Shown here: one piece after another, positions 37,401 to 52,400 of the stretch
How the letters are laid out: every line of letters starts with the position of its first letter
Numbering within the stretch: the stretch's first letter is position 1
Assembly (NCBI GenBank): GCA_030248225.1
Contig: JASANE010029416.1
Span: forward strand, 28,109-92,108
Reading direction: 5' to 3'
Source of the DNA: Trileptium ribeirensis
Lineage: Eukaryota > Nematoda > Enoplea > Enoplida > Thoracostomopsidae
DNA: 64,000 bases
Made by a program: the position numbers and the translations under genes
The notes under the pieces: model-generated
Seen by the model: the letters and a program-made list of their open reading frames with translations, nothing else
Database searches by the model: none
What the model was told of the DNA's origin: nothing

Positions 37401-40400
37401 CAAACTCTACATACGTTAAACAAACGGCTGACCCGTACTCAACTTGGTTGCGCAGCTTCTGATACCGACTGAGGCCCTGATCTAACTGCGCAACCACTTA
37501 AATATCTTTAAGTCTTGCTCCCAACTTTTTCCCTATTAATTTCTCTAAGTGTTCCAATTTATGTAAAAAGTTTTCCAAGTTTTACTCTTGTTCTACTCGC
37601 GTAAAATTCCCTCTTAAACCTAAGTGAATTTTAGTCGTTAAAGAATAAGCTTTTATGATTTTCCCAGAATTCTTAAGTATAAACAAATTTTAAGATTTTA
37701 TTAGAAAATCCAGCAGATACACATACACAACCCTTACACTCAAATTCGGTATATTTCCAAATGATGTCCTATACTCACATAAAGCTCTCTTATTTCTGTT
37801 TCTTCTGTAAAACTCCGTCAAAATTAGCTAAGTCTTAAAATGCTCCCGCCAACTATACAAAATTTGCAACATATATCGAAAGTGTTACGATGTAAGTGGT
37901 CCCATTAGGTTACAGAGTAGACAGCTACGAACCGTTGCACATGCATATAGGTACAGACCGATACTAGATTTAGGGTCATTGCTTTTAATTATTTGCTAGC
38001 TATATCAAATTATATCTAATATTTAGATCGAACGAAGCGGATAAGTAATAAACTCAATTAATAGATATCAGTTATCCATTAGCTGAACTGAACTAGGAAT
38101 AATATTTGGATGCTTCCATTTTTAAGTTCGGGAACTAGAGGTGTCTTACCTGCTTTTCACTGAATTAACGTTTGGTGCTATATACCGAGGGTAAAACCAA
38201 CGGTAAAAATAATTATTTAGTTATAAATACATATTTACTATGAATAAGTATAGATTTGTTTTTAAATGTTGAACACAAATAATGGAAATGAAGTCTGCTA
38301 AGACTAAATGGTACACAGCTTCACCAGATACGTGACGACTGTTTTCGGCAATCATCTATATTTTTTGAAACGAAGCGAGCGAAGTAACCGGAGTTTCTAC
38401 TTGGGGCGCTTGGGAGAAAACCATGAAAATTTATTTTTGATATGTCGCTATCATTCAAAACTCATCTTCGGATGAATGGATTTCGAAAAATATTTTCGAC
38501 AGCAAAAATGATGACGATTTGGCCTCTAGTTGAATACGAAAAGCTCCAACCCCATCGTCACCATCAAAAGGGCATAACAGGTTTTTAAGGTTGCATACCA
38601 AATCTGGTCATACGTTACCCGAGTTTCGCAGCCCATATCTCGCGACAGGGTTTGAATCGAAAGAATAACTGAGACCATATGCTGCTGCAGCTCATGGATA
38701 TATCTACAACTTTGCTGACCGTCTTTATCGTGGGACCATTCACTGGTCTGCTGTGAGTCAGAATATGGTTCGTCGACTCTTTGTGAGAAATAGCGATTTT
38801 TTAAACTTCGGCAAGCTATTTGCATAGTTTTGCCTTATTATAAGACCCTATTTGGTTATAAAGCACACTGGATACGGTGGTTCTGCTATCTAGAGTCGAA
38901 TGAGACTATATTTAACCCTTTCATGGGGTTTTAAAGGTTTCATGGTCGACGAACCCGATTTCAAAAATGTGTCGCTTTTTCATTTGTCTGGTTAATGTGC
39001 ATTGTGTGCTGAGCATCAAGAATCGGCTATATGATTAGGGTTTTTACGAAGTCTGAATACAAAGGTTTCGCCATCTAGAGTGCATATATATTACACATCT
39101 ATATTTTTTAGTCTAAATTTGTGCCTTTCTATGAGTTTTCAATGAGTTTAGTGAAAATCAACCCGATTCCCAGAATACAGTCGGTTATTTGGAGGTATGG
39201 TTACGTATTGCGTACAGGGCATCAAGAATTGTCTACGCAGGTTTTTCGGCAGGTTTAGTATGATGGTTTGGCTGTCTAAAGTCCAGCACGTTTTATGAGC
39301 TCATCGTTGGTGATACGATCTCTCAGTGAGACTCCCAAGATCTGCCTACGGCAAAAGTTCTCAAACACCTCGAGTTGATGGAATCCGTGTTGTTTCTCAG
39401 GCCATGTTTCACTACGGTACAGGAGAACGGGACGCACTGCCGCGATGTATAATGACATCTTCCTATCCATCGAGATATTGTTTGCTGCCCAGATGCGCTA
39501 TAGTCCGCAAAAAGCTTCATATTTCAGCTATAGGGTGAGGTATCTCAATGTCTGAAGAGCCGGTTCCATTGAAATGATAGCCAAGAGAGCAGAATTGATC
39601 TACATGCTGACTGGTGGTAGAGAGCAGTCTTTTGCGCGATCCGGAATGCAGCATGTTAGAATCTCGGTCTTCGATTAGTTTATGGCTAGTCCAATTCGCT
39701 AGCTTTTTCGAGCAGATGCGCTGAAGCATATGCCCAACTGAACCTAAGGTTTCAGCTTCCACATCATCCGCATAGCAGGCATCCGTTACTCCACCTTCGA
39801 GAAGTATAGAATTCTGCATCATCCAAACTACGGCGGAGTGGAACAGAATGGGAGACATAGTTGCGCCCTGTCCTACATCTGTTTTCATTTCAAATGATTC
39901 TGACGTTCGATTCTGAAGACGGACAGTGCAGAATGACAGATCCAACATGAATCTGATCAATGACATGATTTTAGGGGAGAGACCGTCAGCTTCCATGATT
40001 TCATTTAATGTTGGTCGGTGAACACAATCGAACGGGGCATTGAAATCGGTAAAAGCTATCGCAGCGGAACTTAGAACTGGTAACAGTGTTGTAATAGGTG
40101 CCGCATGTTAAGTGTTTCTCCCACTGTCCTACAGCTCCATATGGCCTATACGAAACTCCCAAATTGCTCACCCCGTGTTGTTTCTTCACGAAATTTTTTG
40201 AAGCGAATGGAAATTCTTGCTACTAAAATTTTGATGACAATGTCAAGTATTGAGATACCTTTGCAATTCGCATGTGTAGATTTATCCCCCTTTCTGTCGA
40301 ACGCAATCAAAATCGCCGTTCGCCGGGTGGGTGGTACCGTGTCGCTAGGCCAGATCTTGCAGATGAACCGGTGGAGTGAGCTAATCACATTTTGATTCAT

Positions 40401-43400
40401 CAAGTCGCATATTTCAGCCGGGATTCTATCTTAACCTGCCGCGCGTCCGTTGATAATGGCAGCTATCACCTCGCTATTTCGGGTAGAATATCGTGATCGG
40501 TGTTGTAGAAAAGCTTGAATTGCACCTTAGACGCTATCAAAGGTTGTTGTGGTTCTCCACAATTCAACAAGCCGTTGAAATGATCATGCAGCGTTCTTGC
40601 AGGGACTCATGAGTTGATAGCGGGGTACAATCAGTTCCCCGGATAATGCCACGAGTTCGATATAGAACTTGTGGCAACTTTCGAGCCAGGCGGAAAAGAC
40701 TGTGAAGGTCATTCACAGCTAACGCTCGGTTGACTTCTGTGGTCACACCACGAACGAAGTATTCCTTATTCTGTGATAGCTCTTCCTGGAGTTGCTCGCG
40801 GGGCAGATCTTACATCTCCGGGAAAGAGATTCCGGGTTGCGGCGGTAATCAAAGTCGAATTATCCAGTGGAATCGCTTATCGCACTTGACGGTTGGTAGA
40901 GACTCCTCTATGCGTTTAAATGCGGCTCAGTGCTCGTCTGCAGACATATCTTCGTCTTGGTGGTAAACAATCGGTTGGTGAGTGACACGCTAAGGCGGTC
41001 TGCTATCGAATGGTTTGCAGTTGTGTAAAGGCTCGATGGCGTGAGGGATGCCGGTGAGATCTGTTTGCGTCGAGGCAGCATTTTATTTTTAGCATAACCA
41101 GGCGGTGGCCACTTGGCAGCGGGTTACCTCAATATGTTCAACAGTCCATTGCAGATGACGTCCGTGTTTCGTTCATAAGTATGTGATGCAGCTAGAAATA
41201 TTTCCCGGTTTCCAAATGGTGTTTCTTATGCTTTAAATGGCTGCTGATCACGTATAGATTCAATAATTCTGCTAAAGAGACCAGTCGTTTTTCGTTGTTG
41301 GTGCTGCGCCCAAGTGTATATCTACCTACTGTGCTGTCATCGCCTGTGAGTCGCAGTACCAAATGGGCATTGAAGTGCTTGCATAGTACGGCAAGGCTTC
41401 CTTTAAGGATATTGTTCATTTCCTGCATCAGTTGATCGTAGAAGGTATCTTTGTCGGCTTCGGAGGCGACGTCAGTCGGAGCGTAAGTGACGATGATAGT
41501 AATGTTCATAGGATTAGCACTGAAGGTATCGGTGGCAAAGCTAAACCTGACAATGTTCAAGTAGGTAGGAGTAGATAGGTTTTATGACAGCAATTCTAAT
41601 ACCATAGTTTCCTGATTTTTGTCTACCGGAGAAAAGAAAATTGTACTAACCAGATTTCCATGATATATCGATACTATCACGTCCACATAGCCTTGTATCG
41701 CACGGAGCCGCAATGTCGATCGAGCAGTTTCAAAGTGAGTGACATAGGAGCTGCTCATACCCGTCCTTCAGCAATGTTCTAATGTTCTAGGAGGCAACTC
41801 GCAGTTTCTGGAAGAGCTTAAGGTTTTTGGCTACCAATCGCCCATTTGCCACACTCTCGATAGCAATCCCGCGCGTGTCGTTTGTCCAGGACGCGGTTGT
41901 ACAGGTGCGATTCATGATGGTGACTGACATAAAAATTTCCGGAAAATTTACGTGAGATTCCAGCCACTCAACCTGTTTAAGCCAACAGGAGCTGTTCTTT
42001 TATCGTGGTTTGTCCTCGACCATCTCGGTTACCAGCTTTGAGGCCCCGGCATTTGACTTTTTGGATTCCCGCTTGCTACACGGCATATACTGGTATTTTG
42101 AATGAAAAAAGGTGTGGGAGGGCCTACCCCCGACCAGGGACTTGACGTAGCCTATCACTCCGATTTTGGCATGCATTCATGTCCCTTGTTGATCGTTATC
42201 CTTTAGAGGACTGCCGCCGTGCGCAGATTCTGAAACGAGTACTCTTGATAGGGCGCCTAGAACGATTTGAGAACACGAAAAACACACGCACCTATATGTA
42301 TTGACCGGCACGAATATTTCATGCTTTTCAAAGATTTTTAATGAATTAAGAGTCAATGAACATAATTTTTGAAAATCTGTCCTTTCACATAAATATGGTC
42401 GTCCGCATTCTGTGCGTAATTTATTGGTCTCGGAAGTTATGCATAACGCTATAAATATCATTGACATGTCTATATATAATATAAATATATGATTTATCGT
42501 ATACCTGTCCTTGGCATATGCGTGTGTGGACATATGCGTTATAGAATCCAAATCATACGGCTCTTGAAAGTGAGAGACCTTGGGTATTGTATACGCCGAA
42601 AAATACTTTTGAAAACCTGTAATAAGTAATAAAAATAAAATCAGACTTTACTTCCAACTATTTCAGTGTAACACGTTGCAACTGCACTTACAGGTTTAAG
42701 CCTTATAATATGCATGTAGCGAAATTTAATTGCATGGTACTATTTTGCTCAGTTACAGGTTATAAATGAGCTTTATAAATAATATTACGCAATACAGTCA
42801 ATATATATCATTGAACTCATCATTGGCAAAAATTGGATTGCACGTATATAGCTGTGAGTAAATCTGGCATACAAGCTGCGTTTGTTTGGAAACAGGGTTT
42901 GAACAACACCTGATTCAGGCCAAAATTAGAGCAAATTTTGATGTTATCGCCCGCAAAAAAATTTTGACAACTAAAATCCATTGACATTAGATAGCTTATT
43001 TGTGACAGTTATATAATTCCAAAAGCCGCTACTATCAAAAGTGATTAATCTGGATAATCTCGTATTTTAGAGCCAAACCTTTGTAAATTACGCAATTAAA
43101 AAATTATGTTAATGGCTAGTCTGATTTTGTTCGAATAGTCACTATATATACAACATTTAGTGCCGTTTATTGCGGCATGCAATCATAGTCCCGGTTTTGT
43201 ATTTTTGTGGGATATCACTGTGAAACAAAAAATAGACCTTAGTTTTATCTGTTATCAAATTAATTCCTCAATGTGTGTGGCCTAGATTCAGCTCAAGTTT
43301 TTATAATTCATTAAAACTTCAGCTAATGAAGTTCTATTGCTATGCGTACACCATTTATAATAAAATATATGAAAGAACAAAATAGAAGAAAATAAATAAA

Positions 43401-46400
43401 AAATTAGAAAAAAGAATAAAATCACTATTCCGAACCAGGGCAAATATATAATTGTTTGTCATTACTACCATTAGTAGGTCAAAAATGGCGGCGCTTATTC
43501 CATGTCAAGAGCAAATGACCGTATTTAGGCAGCATATTTAAGGCTAAATTGGGTAGACTGTTTGAACATTTTTAGGTCATAATCGGTGCAGTTTTAAAAG
43601 ATGCCACAGCCGTTTTTTTTTTGTGAACAACAAAATTATCATGATAAATGATGTATAGTAATCGGCGTTTCCTGAGTGTTTGGGCTAATTATGTCCGTCT
43701 GCCACTGTGAAATATCGTGTGGTGATAGCATTTGATCTAGGGAACTATTTTAATTTCAATTTTAGATTTGTTATTTGAAAACTGTCACTTGGCACCTAAA
43801 TACCCAGCGGTAATAAAACGGTGAGGGGTTATTAGCGTATTCACCGTCTACATAACATGCTATTTATTACTAACATATAAACCGTCGGTCAACATTTTCG
43901 ATCAAGGTTTTTAGCTAGTGACTGAGAAACAATATGCGCGATAGTACATCGCAATCAAGATAGCTAGACTAGTTTAAACAGTATAACTGCAGTATAAAGT
44001 CGCTGTTTTGGAAGCAATAACGCTTCAGACGCCTTGAAAATAGCACTGGGGCTGGAGGCAAGAGACTAGAAAGTCTTTTCAAGCTTTATAATACCATTGG
44101 GAAATAATTTTTGAACCACATTGTGAGTCTTGGACATGTAATAGCTATTTAAAAATAGTATTATCTATATCATACAATATTAATGATAAAATGCCTTTCA
44201 GCAAACACAAAACTGAATCATTCGAACAGTGGCATACGTTGAGGGATATTATCCCAATTGATTAGGATTGAATCTTCGCGGTCCGTTCGACTATTTTCGT
44301 GCCAAAAACCGAGGGCGTGCATCAATTCATGTAATATGACTCCCGTGTCTTCACACCCAGGACCAATCGAGATTTCTTGAGCCGTACCAATCGTCCCTAT
44401 ATGTGACCAGCATCTGAAATTCTTCAAATTGTAAAATAATTTAATAAACTCTTAAACGTCCACTATGTATAAATGTGTACAGCTCGCACTGTGAGGTGTT
44501 GTGTTTACTTAATTTGTTGTATAATGTCCGTTTGTAAGTGTGTTGTTGCTAGTTTACTTTAGAGGTTCCTTAATTAACCGAGCGACAAATGCTAGATAGC
44601 TTAGTGGCTTGCGTAAGCCGCTTTCACTCGCACAACTAGCCTTCGGTACCTGGTGCCAGCTTGAGTTTGTCAAACATTGCACGATACAGTTTCACATAGG
44701 AAACACACCTATAATGGTATAATATTTTTACGAAACATACTCGGCTATTAATTGTTTTCAGCTAGGAAACACAACTGTAAGTCTGCTACATGTTTTCAAC
44801 AATGCAACGCTCCCGTGACGGCGATATAACAGTTTCGATTGGGCAACAAATCCATATGGGTGATACTATTTTCAGATGGAAACCCACCTGTAACAGTGAT
44901 ATAGTATTTTGGACTATAAAACACACCCCTATTCATTTTTTTGCTTAAACTTCGCCACAGTGCCATTCGGTAATATAGCTACATGATTTTTTCCGAAATA
45001 AGCTAGATGTTTGACACCTGCCAGGTCAGGATAGATCATTATTTTGAACCGCTCTGATACTATATAAGCACTGGACATGCATATTTCTTTCATTATTTCA
45101 TTTTGCTCTCGTCGTGAATGGTGGTTTAACAGCTGGCAGTATGTTGTTTATTTTAGCTTTCTAAGTTATATTCTTACATACTAATTAAAGTAATAATTCA
45201 TTAAATAGATGGAGTGTAATAATTGCAATATCAGTTTACCCGGTGTTATCACTTATTACGTCATAAATATAGCGTCCATATATAAAATCAATTCAGATGT
45301 GAACAACGTGGCGGTGCGTTCGCACGAAAGGATATGTTGACTCGACATGTTAAGCGTTGGCACAACACGACAGCAGCGAACAAAGATGAATAAAAAGCGC
45401 TATCTAAGCGATCAACCATCAATATTATTTGACCAACAATCATCGATAGTGCAACAATCAGCAACATTCAAAGAACCTCGAGTCAAGGTACGACGAGTGC
45501 GACTTAGAACAATTGGTAAACGATATAATTTTATGCAAACAGTAAGTATACAATTTTGAATCAAAGTTAATCAGTCTATCTCTATCAGTGGATCAAGGCG
45601 TACAAGGGATACTTACGAAGCTGCGACATCGTTTCCAGGGATGTGACTAGCGATACTAATATGTTTATCAAGCATTCGCATCCATTGGTGGAATATCTTC
45701 TTCGACAACAACATCGTGGTGTCAAAATTTGGATGAATGTACAGTGTCCAATCAAAAAATTCGACGGATCTTCAGTGGCGGCACAATTTTACAATCAGAT
45801 TATTATACCCGGCTAAAATATCAATGAGATCAGTTCATTGTTCGATGAACTAATAAAAAAATTTGAAGTCTTTGAAACAAAAGGGATCCGGATGGGTATT
45901 GGAAGATGTTAAGCATGAGGATGTTCATATCTGTATCTATAAACTATTACAGGAATCATACGTCGTGCTTTCGTCGTCAATTCGCAATAAGCATGCAGTA
46001 CTTAATGTTCAAAATAATTGCAAATAAATACTTCTTATGGTCAATATTGGCTGTACTACACCCAATTGGTCGAAAGCAGCATTCAGCGCGCACTACTGAC
46101 TACGAACATAACATTAATGTACTAAATGTGGATTGCATTTCATACCGCAGTGCGTTAAGCGAAATATCACGAGTTGAGCTGCAAAAAAGCATTACAATCG
46201 ACGTTTTTGCTGTAAAAAAAGACGTTGTCATTTACCCCTCTTCATATCAAAACGAACAGTGCTACGAAAGCTGGTCCATCTACTATAATATTTAAACATA
46301 ATTATTGCTTGGTGGGCAGCTTAGAATCTCTTATTTAATCAACGGAAATATGAACGTAAGAAATTTTGTTGCAACAGGTGTCTAATTCCATGTTACAAGC

Positions 46401-49400
46401 AGCGGGAACAGCAAACAACAATAGAACGAGCACATGAAGCGATGTAGCAAAGACGAACCGACTCGTGCATAAGTCTGTCCAACCAACTCAACACTCGAGT
46501 TTAGCAACCTACGTCGTATACAGCGAGCACCCACGTTATCTATGCTGATTTCAAGTATATGCTCCAGAAGATTGAAACTAGTTAACGCCCACCCACATCT
46601 TCCTATATTAATCAATAACAGTGTCATGTAGCTATTGACTTATCAAAACGTTTGGATGCTGCAGAGATAAAATCGAAGTTGGAGAACCTGTGATATATCG
46701 AGGAGAAGATGTAGTAAAGAGGTTTTTAACAATATCATCGAGTTATCAACAACATTACATGGAGAATCAAAAGTCAATTAATATGATGTAGGAACATCAC
46801 GACAACCATCGCTTGGCGCGAAGTGTTACTTATGCGGCGGGCGGTTGAACAAGGATAACATGGAAAAAGATCATTGTCATATTTGTGGACGATACCGTGG
46901 TGCAGCACATCTCAAGTGCAATGTCGGGTGCGGGCTGAATTGAAATATTACGGTGTAGTTTCATAACCTCAGTCGATATGATGGTTACCTAATGATAAAA
47001 AATGGGTGAAATTTGTAATGAGAAAGGTCTCGAAGTATAATGTATCGCGAATGGTTTACAGGACTATATGACGTTTTCTATCAAACAAAAGGCAAAAAAG
47101 ATAAATGGTATTTCACACAACTCATTCTTCGTTAAAGAAGCGGATAGTAGCGAAAATGAGGACAGGGAACCATGGGATGAGAACGTATAAGATGTTGATT
47201 TCATTCTCGAAAATGACGATGAAGAGGATGATGAGATTCAATGGAAGATTCGATTCATTAACACCATTCAATTTTTACGTCATCACTTCAAACATCAACC
47301 GACAACCTCAAGAAACAGGGTTTTGTTGCATTCAAAGCAACAGCACATAATTTCGGTCACAAAATGAAATTCATAGGAAGGATGTTGGTTCTTTTCCATT
47401 ATCCCCCCAGCCCGCGTTTGCCCAAAACTGGTCAGATTGTCGAAATTCTGGTATTTTTGTGATCCTGTAGTCCTCCCCTGATCATTTCAACCAAAAACCG
47501 AATTTTTAAGATTTTCGATTTTTTGGGTCCCAAGGTCCCCCTTGGGAACCCAAAAAATTTCGCTTAAAAATTGGATTTTTACACACCACTCGACGTGTTT
47601 TGACGCGTCGAAGATCTTAAGTTATGGCCAAAAACTATCGAAGGCTGAGGGCTCAGCAATTGAACAGTTTTTGCGCATAACCTAGTATTTGGTTAACCGA
47701 TCCGTGATAAATTAGCACCATTAGATTCAGCTCGTCAAGAGGCGTGGAACGGTGGGTAAAAATCCAATTTTTAAGAAAAAATTTTCGGGACCTTTGGGAC
47801 CCAAAAAAATCGAAAATTTTAAAAATTCGATTTTTGGTTGAATTGATCAGGGGAGGTTTAGAGGATCACAAAAATACCAAAATCTCCAGAATCTGACCAT
47901 TTTTAGGCAAGCGCGGGCTGGGGAGGGGATAATGGAAAAGAACCAGGATGTTTACATAAATGAGTACATTGACAGGTCAGAGCGATTTGTTGATCAGCGC
48001 GTACCTTACCAGTCATTTTCTACTCGCCTTAGCGTGATAGTATTTCAGACGAGGACTGCATATATGCGCAAAGCTTTTGGAATGAGATGGATGTCAACGA
48101 CATGGAGGAATACCACGATCTTTATCTCAAAACGGACGTTTTTCTTCTAAGCAACGTTTTTGAAAACTTCCGACAATTCGCACTAGATAAATATAGTCTA
48201 GAAGCCGTGCACTATATAACGTTACCCAGTTTTGCGTGAGATAGATTCTTAGGCCTCACCGGAGTTCATCTCGATCTCACGGATGACACAAAAATGTACG
48301 CATTCTTCGAAGACGGTATTGGAGGGGGTGTATAGATGCCATCACATCATTATGAGCAGGCTAATAATCCATACATCAAGGGTTACGATGCGTCAGAACC
48401 AATGAGGTACATAAGGTACCTCGACGCAAACAATTTGTACGGATGGTCGATGGCACAAAAACTACTGTCATTCATTCAAATGGATATCTAGGCAGGAAAA
48501 TGATTCGAGCATTGGTCCACCGTATGTATAAACGGTTGCACCAGGTACATCTTAGAGGTTAACCTCGAATACAGAGACGATCTTCATGATCTCCATAATA
48601 ACTACCATCTTGCACCAAAGTGGTTGGAAATAACCCATGATATGTTGTCATCTTTTTGCGTTGAATGTGGAGTCACTCAACATCACCAACCCGACAACGA
48701 AGAAGTTGACACCACACCTCAGGAACAAGCAACAGTACTAGCTTCATTTCTGTAATTAGCAGCAGTACATCCATCTTGGAATGAAACTTCAAAAAGTTCA
48801 CCGCGTCCTATCGTTCGATCAATACCTGTGGATAGAACCTTACAATACTTTCAACACAGAAATGTGAAGGATGGCATGCAGTGACTTTGAAAAAGACTTA
48901 TATAAACTTCTCAACAATGCAGTGTTCGACAAAACAATCAAGCACGTAAAGGACTACGTAGATATTCAGTTGGTGAGGAATAAGAAGACATATTCAGAAT
49001 TCGTAGCGACCCCCCGTACTCAATGTCTTCTATTTTTAACGAAGACTTGGTGGTAGTCAAGCTGCGTCGAAATTCGGCGAAGCTATACAAACCCATCTAC
49101 GTCGGCTTTACAGTTCTCAGTTTATCGAAAACTCTAATGTACGAATTTCCCTACAAGTACATTAAGATTTATATGATGATCGATGAATACTACTTTTCGC
49201 TGATACCGGGTCACTATATTATTCAGTGACAATGGATGACATTTATAACGACATGTTAGTAAATTCAACTTAATTTAATACAGTCGACTACCTAGTTCAT
49301 CACTGTCTACATTAGAAGGTTAACAAGAAGGTGCTGGGTAAGATAAAGGATAAGACATCGGGGATATTTATTGAAAAGATTATTGGTTTACGTTCCACCA

Positions 49401-52400
49401 GCAGATTATAGCCTTCTGACGAGGCCTTTGGTTCGGCCAAAATGTTTTCTCATTATCCGTATTAACCTCAGATTTTCTAACAACCTTTACTCTCAATACG
49501 AGTATATATATATCTATGTGTTTATGTGTGAATGCATATACATGTACCATGTACAGTAGACATGCATACCTATACATGTACGATAAACACATATTCTTAT
49601 ACATATACATACAACTGAGTGTCATCTTCACTTCATAGGGAACTGAGTGTCACCTTCACTTCTTAGGTATATGTATCTGTGTATATTCATATATATTGGT
49701 ATATAGGCCAGTACGACGTATGTTTATTTGTGTGTACGTTTAGTAGACATATATATCTATACATACATATAGTCAACGTCAGTGCCCAGCACATCAAACG
49801 CCATCGACCTATGCCCGCGTGCAGGGGGGGTGGGCAAGACCACAGTTTTTCGACTACTGCTAGGCTGTATCTCGACGAGATATCTGTAATAACTTTTGCG
49901 CCATTTATTTTACAATGCTGAAAAATTTCTTGATATGACATTTACATGTATGTTCCGCAAACAAATTTCTGGGAAGCCGGTATTTGCGTTATGATTCTAG
50001 ATTTAGGCTTATGCTAAATATATTTTTAATTCTATTAGATATTGGCTTATATACTATGTGATGGCAAACAAATATTAAACATTGGTACTGCGTAATCTAA
50101 GCAATTATCGATTCTCTTGTGAGCCAAAAGTAACCACACACAGCTAAACATCGATTCAATTTCTGGTAAAGAAAAGTATTAAAAACATAAACACTGTTTA
50201 TTCAGAATTCGTTTAAATGACCTGGAAACTTCGGTAAAACCGTTACGTTTGAGTGTGTATCGCTTTTATCGGCTAACCAGCCCAAATTATGAACAATAAT
50301 TAGTTGGAGTGCCCAATACCCGTTTAAAACATGTAATCGTTTGTTGTCAAACGTTAAGACAATTCTATTAATTAATTGCGAAAATACGTGTGAAGACATA
50401 CAAGTTTCTACTGATTGTGGCTACAAAAATGTTTTCTCTCCCCTATTTCGTTGCAAAATTCTAGACATTGTTGAATTGAACAGTATATATATTAGTTACG
50501 CAATTTCATTTCACAGAGGCCAGTCCGGACCAGTTCAATCTCATGCCCAAGTAACCCTTAGGGGCGGTACGTTATAGCATTAGAAAAAAAGAACGGCTTA
50601 GGTCGGGGTGTTCGGGGTGCGGCAGCCATCCGACTTAGGGTTAGTGTATGTCTCAAGTAAGGACCTTAGCTTAGGCTAAGACTAAGGCTTATTATATCGA
50701 GAAAGGCATGCCCTGCATTTCATTTCCGCCCCTCAGTGTTACTTCGCTCAATCTCATATATATAATACCAGCTGATAAAAACTAAAGAAGAATACGACGA
50801 CCAGACCCATCAACATGTAAACTTGCTGAACATTTGTTTGAACCAACTCATTATTTTAGAGGGTGATTATTATGTTTCCGCAAGTAGTCACTGTGATGCC
50901 ACTTTTATTTTAAAAGGTAGCAGCAAACGTTTTCGTTTATTTGCTCCACGTCGGGCATTCTGAAGACGTAATGAGATAATATAACGCAGCGTGTGAAAAC
51001 TGTACTAAATATTTCAATATTGCTGGTTAAAACCGCAGCCAGAGGTTGTTGTTGGTTATAATCTTAGCGAATCATCAACACAGACGTGTGCCATGAAAAG
51101 GAAGAGTTAAACGAAGTAAATGCCATAAAGAACGTGTAACTACTAAATTATTCATTATTTATTCAGTGTCTTCTAAAATAACGGTGGACCAGTTCGGACC
51201 TGCGGTCAGGTTTAGAACCGCTGTAGGCCAGACGAGAGGAATTACAGCGCGGACAGGTCCGGTTGCATCTATAATATACATGTAAGTTACATGCAATGCA
51301 TATAAGTTATACATGCACTGTGAATATATAAGCCACGTTACAGATCATAAATTGCCAAGCCTAAAATTACATCGAAATGTACCATATATATTACCCTTTA
51401 TAAGATCGAAAACTCAGATATTTGTTACTTCCCTCTGGCGCCGATACAAATCGAATGCACGTTTTTTGTTGTATTTCTTTAATGGCTTTCATTATCGATG
51501 TCCGCGTCATGTGATCTATAACATACAGCATTAAACGTTAGACCATCCTGGAAATGAGACAGCTCACATGGCTATGCTGATTGCAGCCTTCAAGCGTACC
51601 GCCCGTATATCGGCATTACCGCAACGTACCAAGGCCAAAAATATTTTAGCTCAGGTGTACAAAACATAGATTATGAATAAACTAGAAAAAATTGATCTAC
51701 GGCACCATTCCGTTGAGATTAACCCCAGCGTTTAAAAATCGCTGAAATGTTAGCAATAACTCTTCAAATCACTGAGGGCAAGTGCAATATAGACGTCCCA
51801 TATGTAGATCAGCCGAAACCATTCAAACACAATCATGTTTGTTCTGCTAATGGGGAAGAATATAGTGCTGCAAAAGAGTTCAGAAGCAATCCCATGGTTA
51901 GTGGCTTGACTATAGTTGAGGATAATATTGCATCCTATAAAACACCTGTCATTACATATGTTCACATTACATGATTAACCATGCCTCAAATATAAGGCCA
52001 CTACTTTAACGTGTGCACCCGTCTTCGAGATTGGAACCGAACGTTTAGTAGAACATATGCTGGGTGTATAAGCCTTATTGGACCCAGATCTTTCCAAGTT
52101 CCGGATCTGGATTTGCGATGAAACACTAGTAAATTAATAAAGGTCCTTTCATATATATATAAAATGCATATACTAGTGATCTACGTAGTTTAGCTAACGT
52201 AATTACATTTAAATTTAGTAATACAACCATGGAAATCAAACATATATAATCAGCGCCCACATTTAGCCGTTCTTCTGCCTTTTGCAGCCGTATTTCAGAT
52301 TTTCAGATTTCCGGTATGCATTGCTACCGACAATATAGTAACAATCAACGATAGACAAAATTAACTTACTTATTTCAGGACCAATTTTGTACTTGACAGT

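Noticed and set aside
38526..38825. 99-codon minus ORF in the astacin gene intron
   Set aside because: No domain recognised, no fitting splice phases; surrounding words look like dispersed repeat.
42420..42485. Minus-strand YSVMHN, resembling the astacin Met-turn
   Set aside because: It runs into a stop after seven codons with no donor, and the flanking residues do not match the family.
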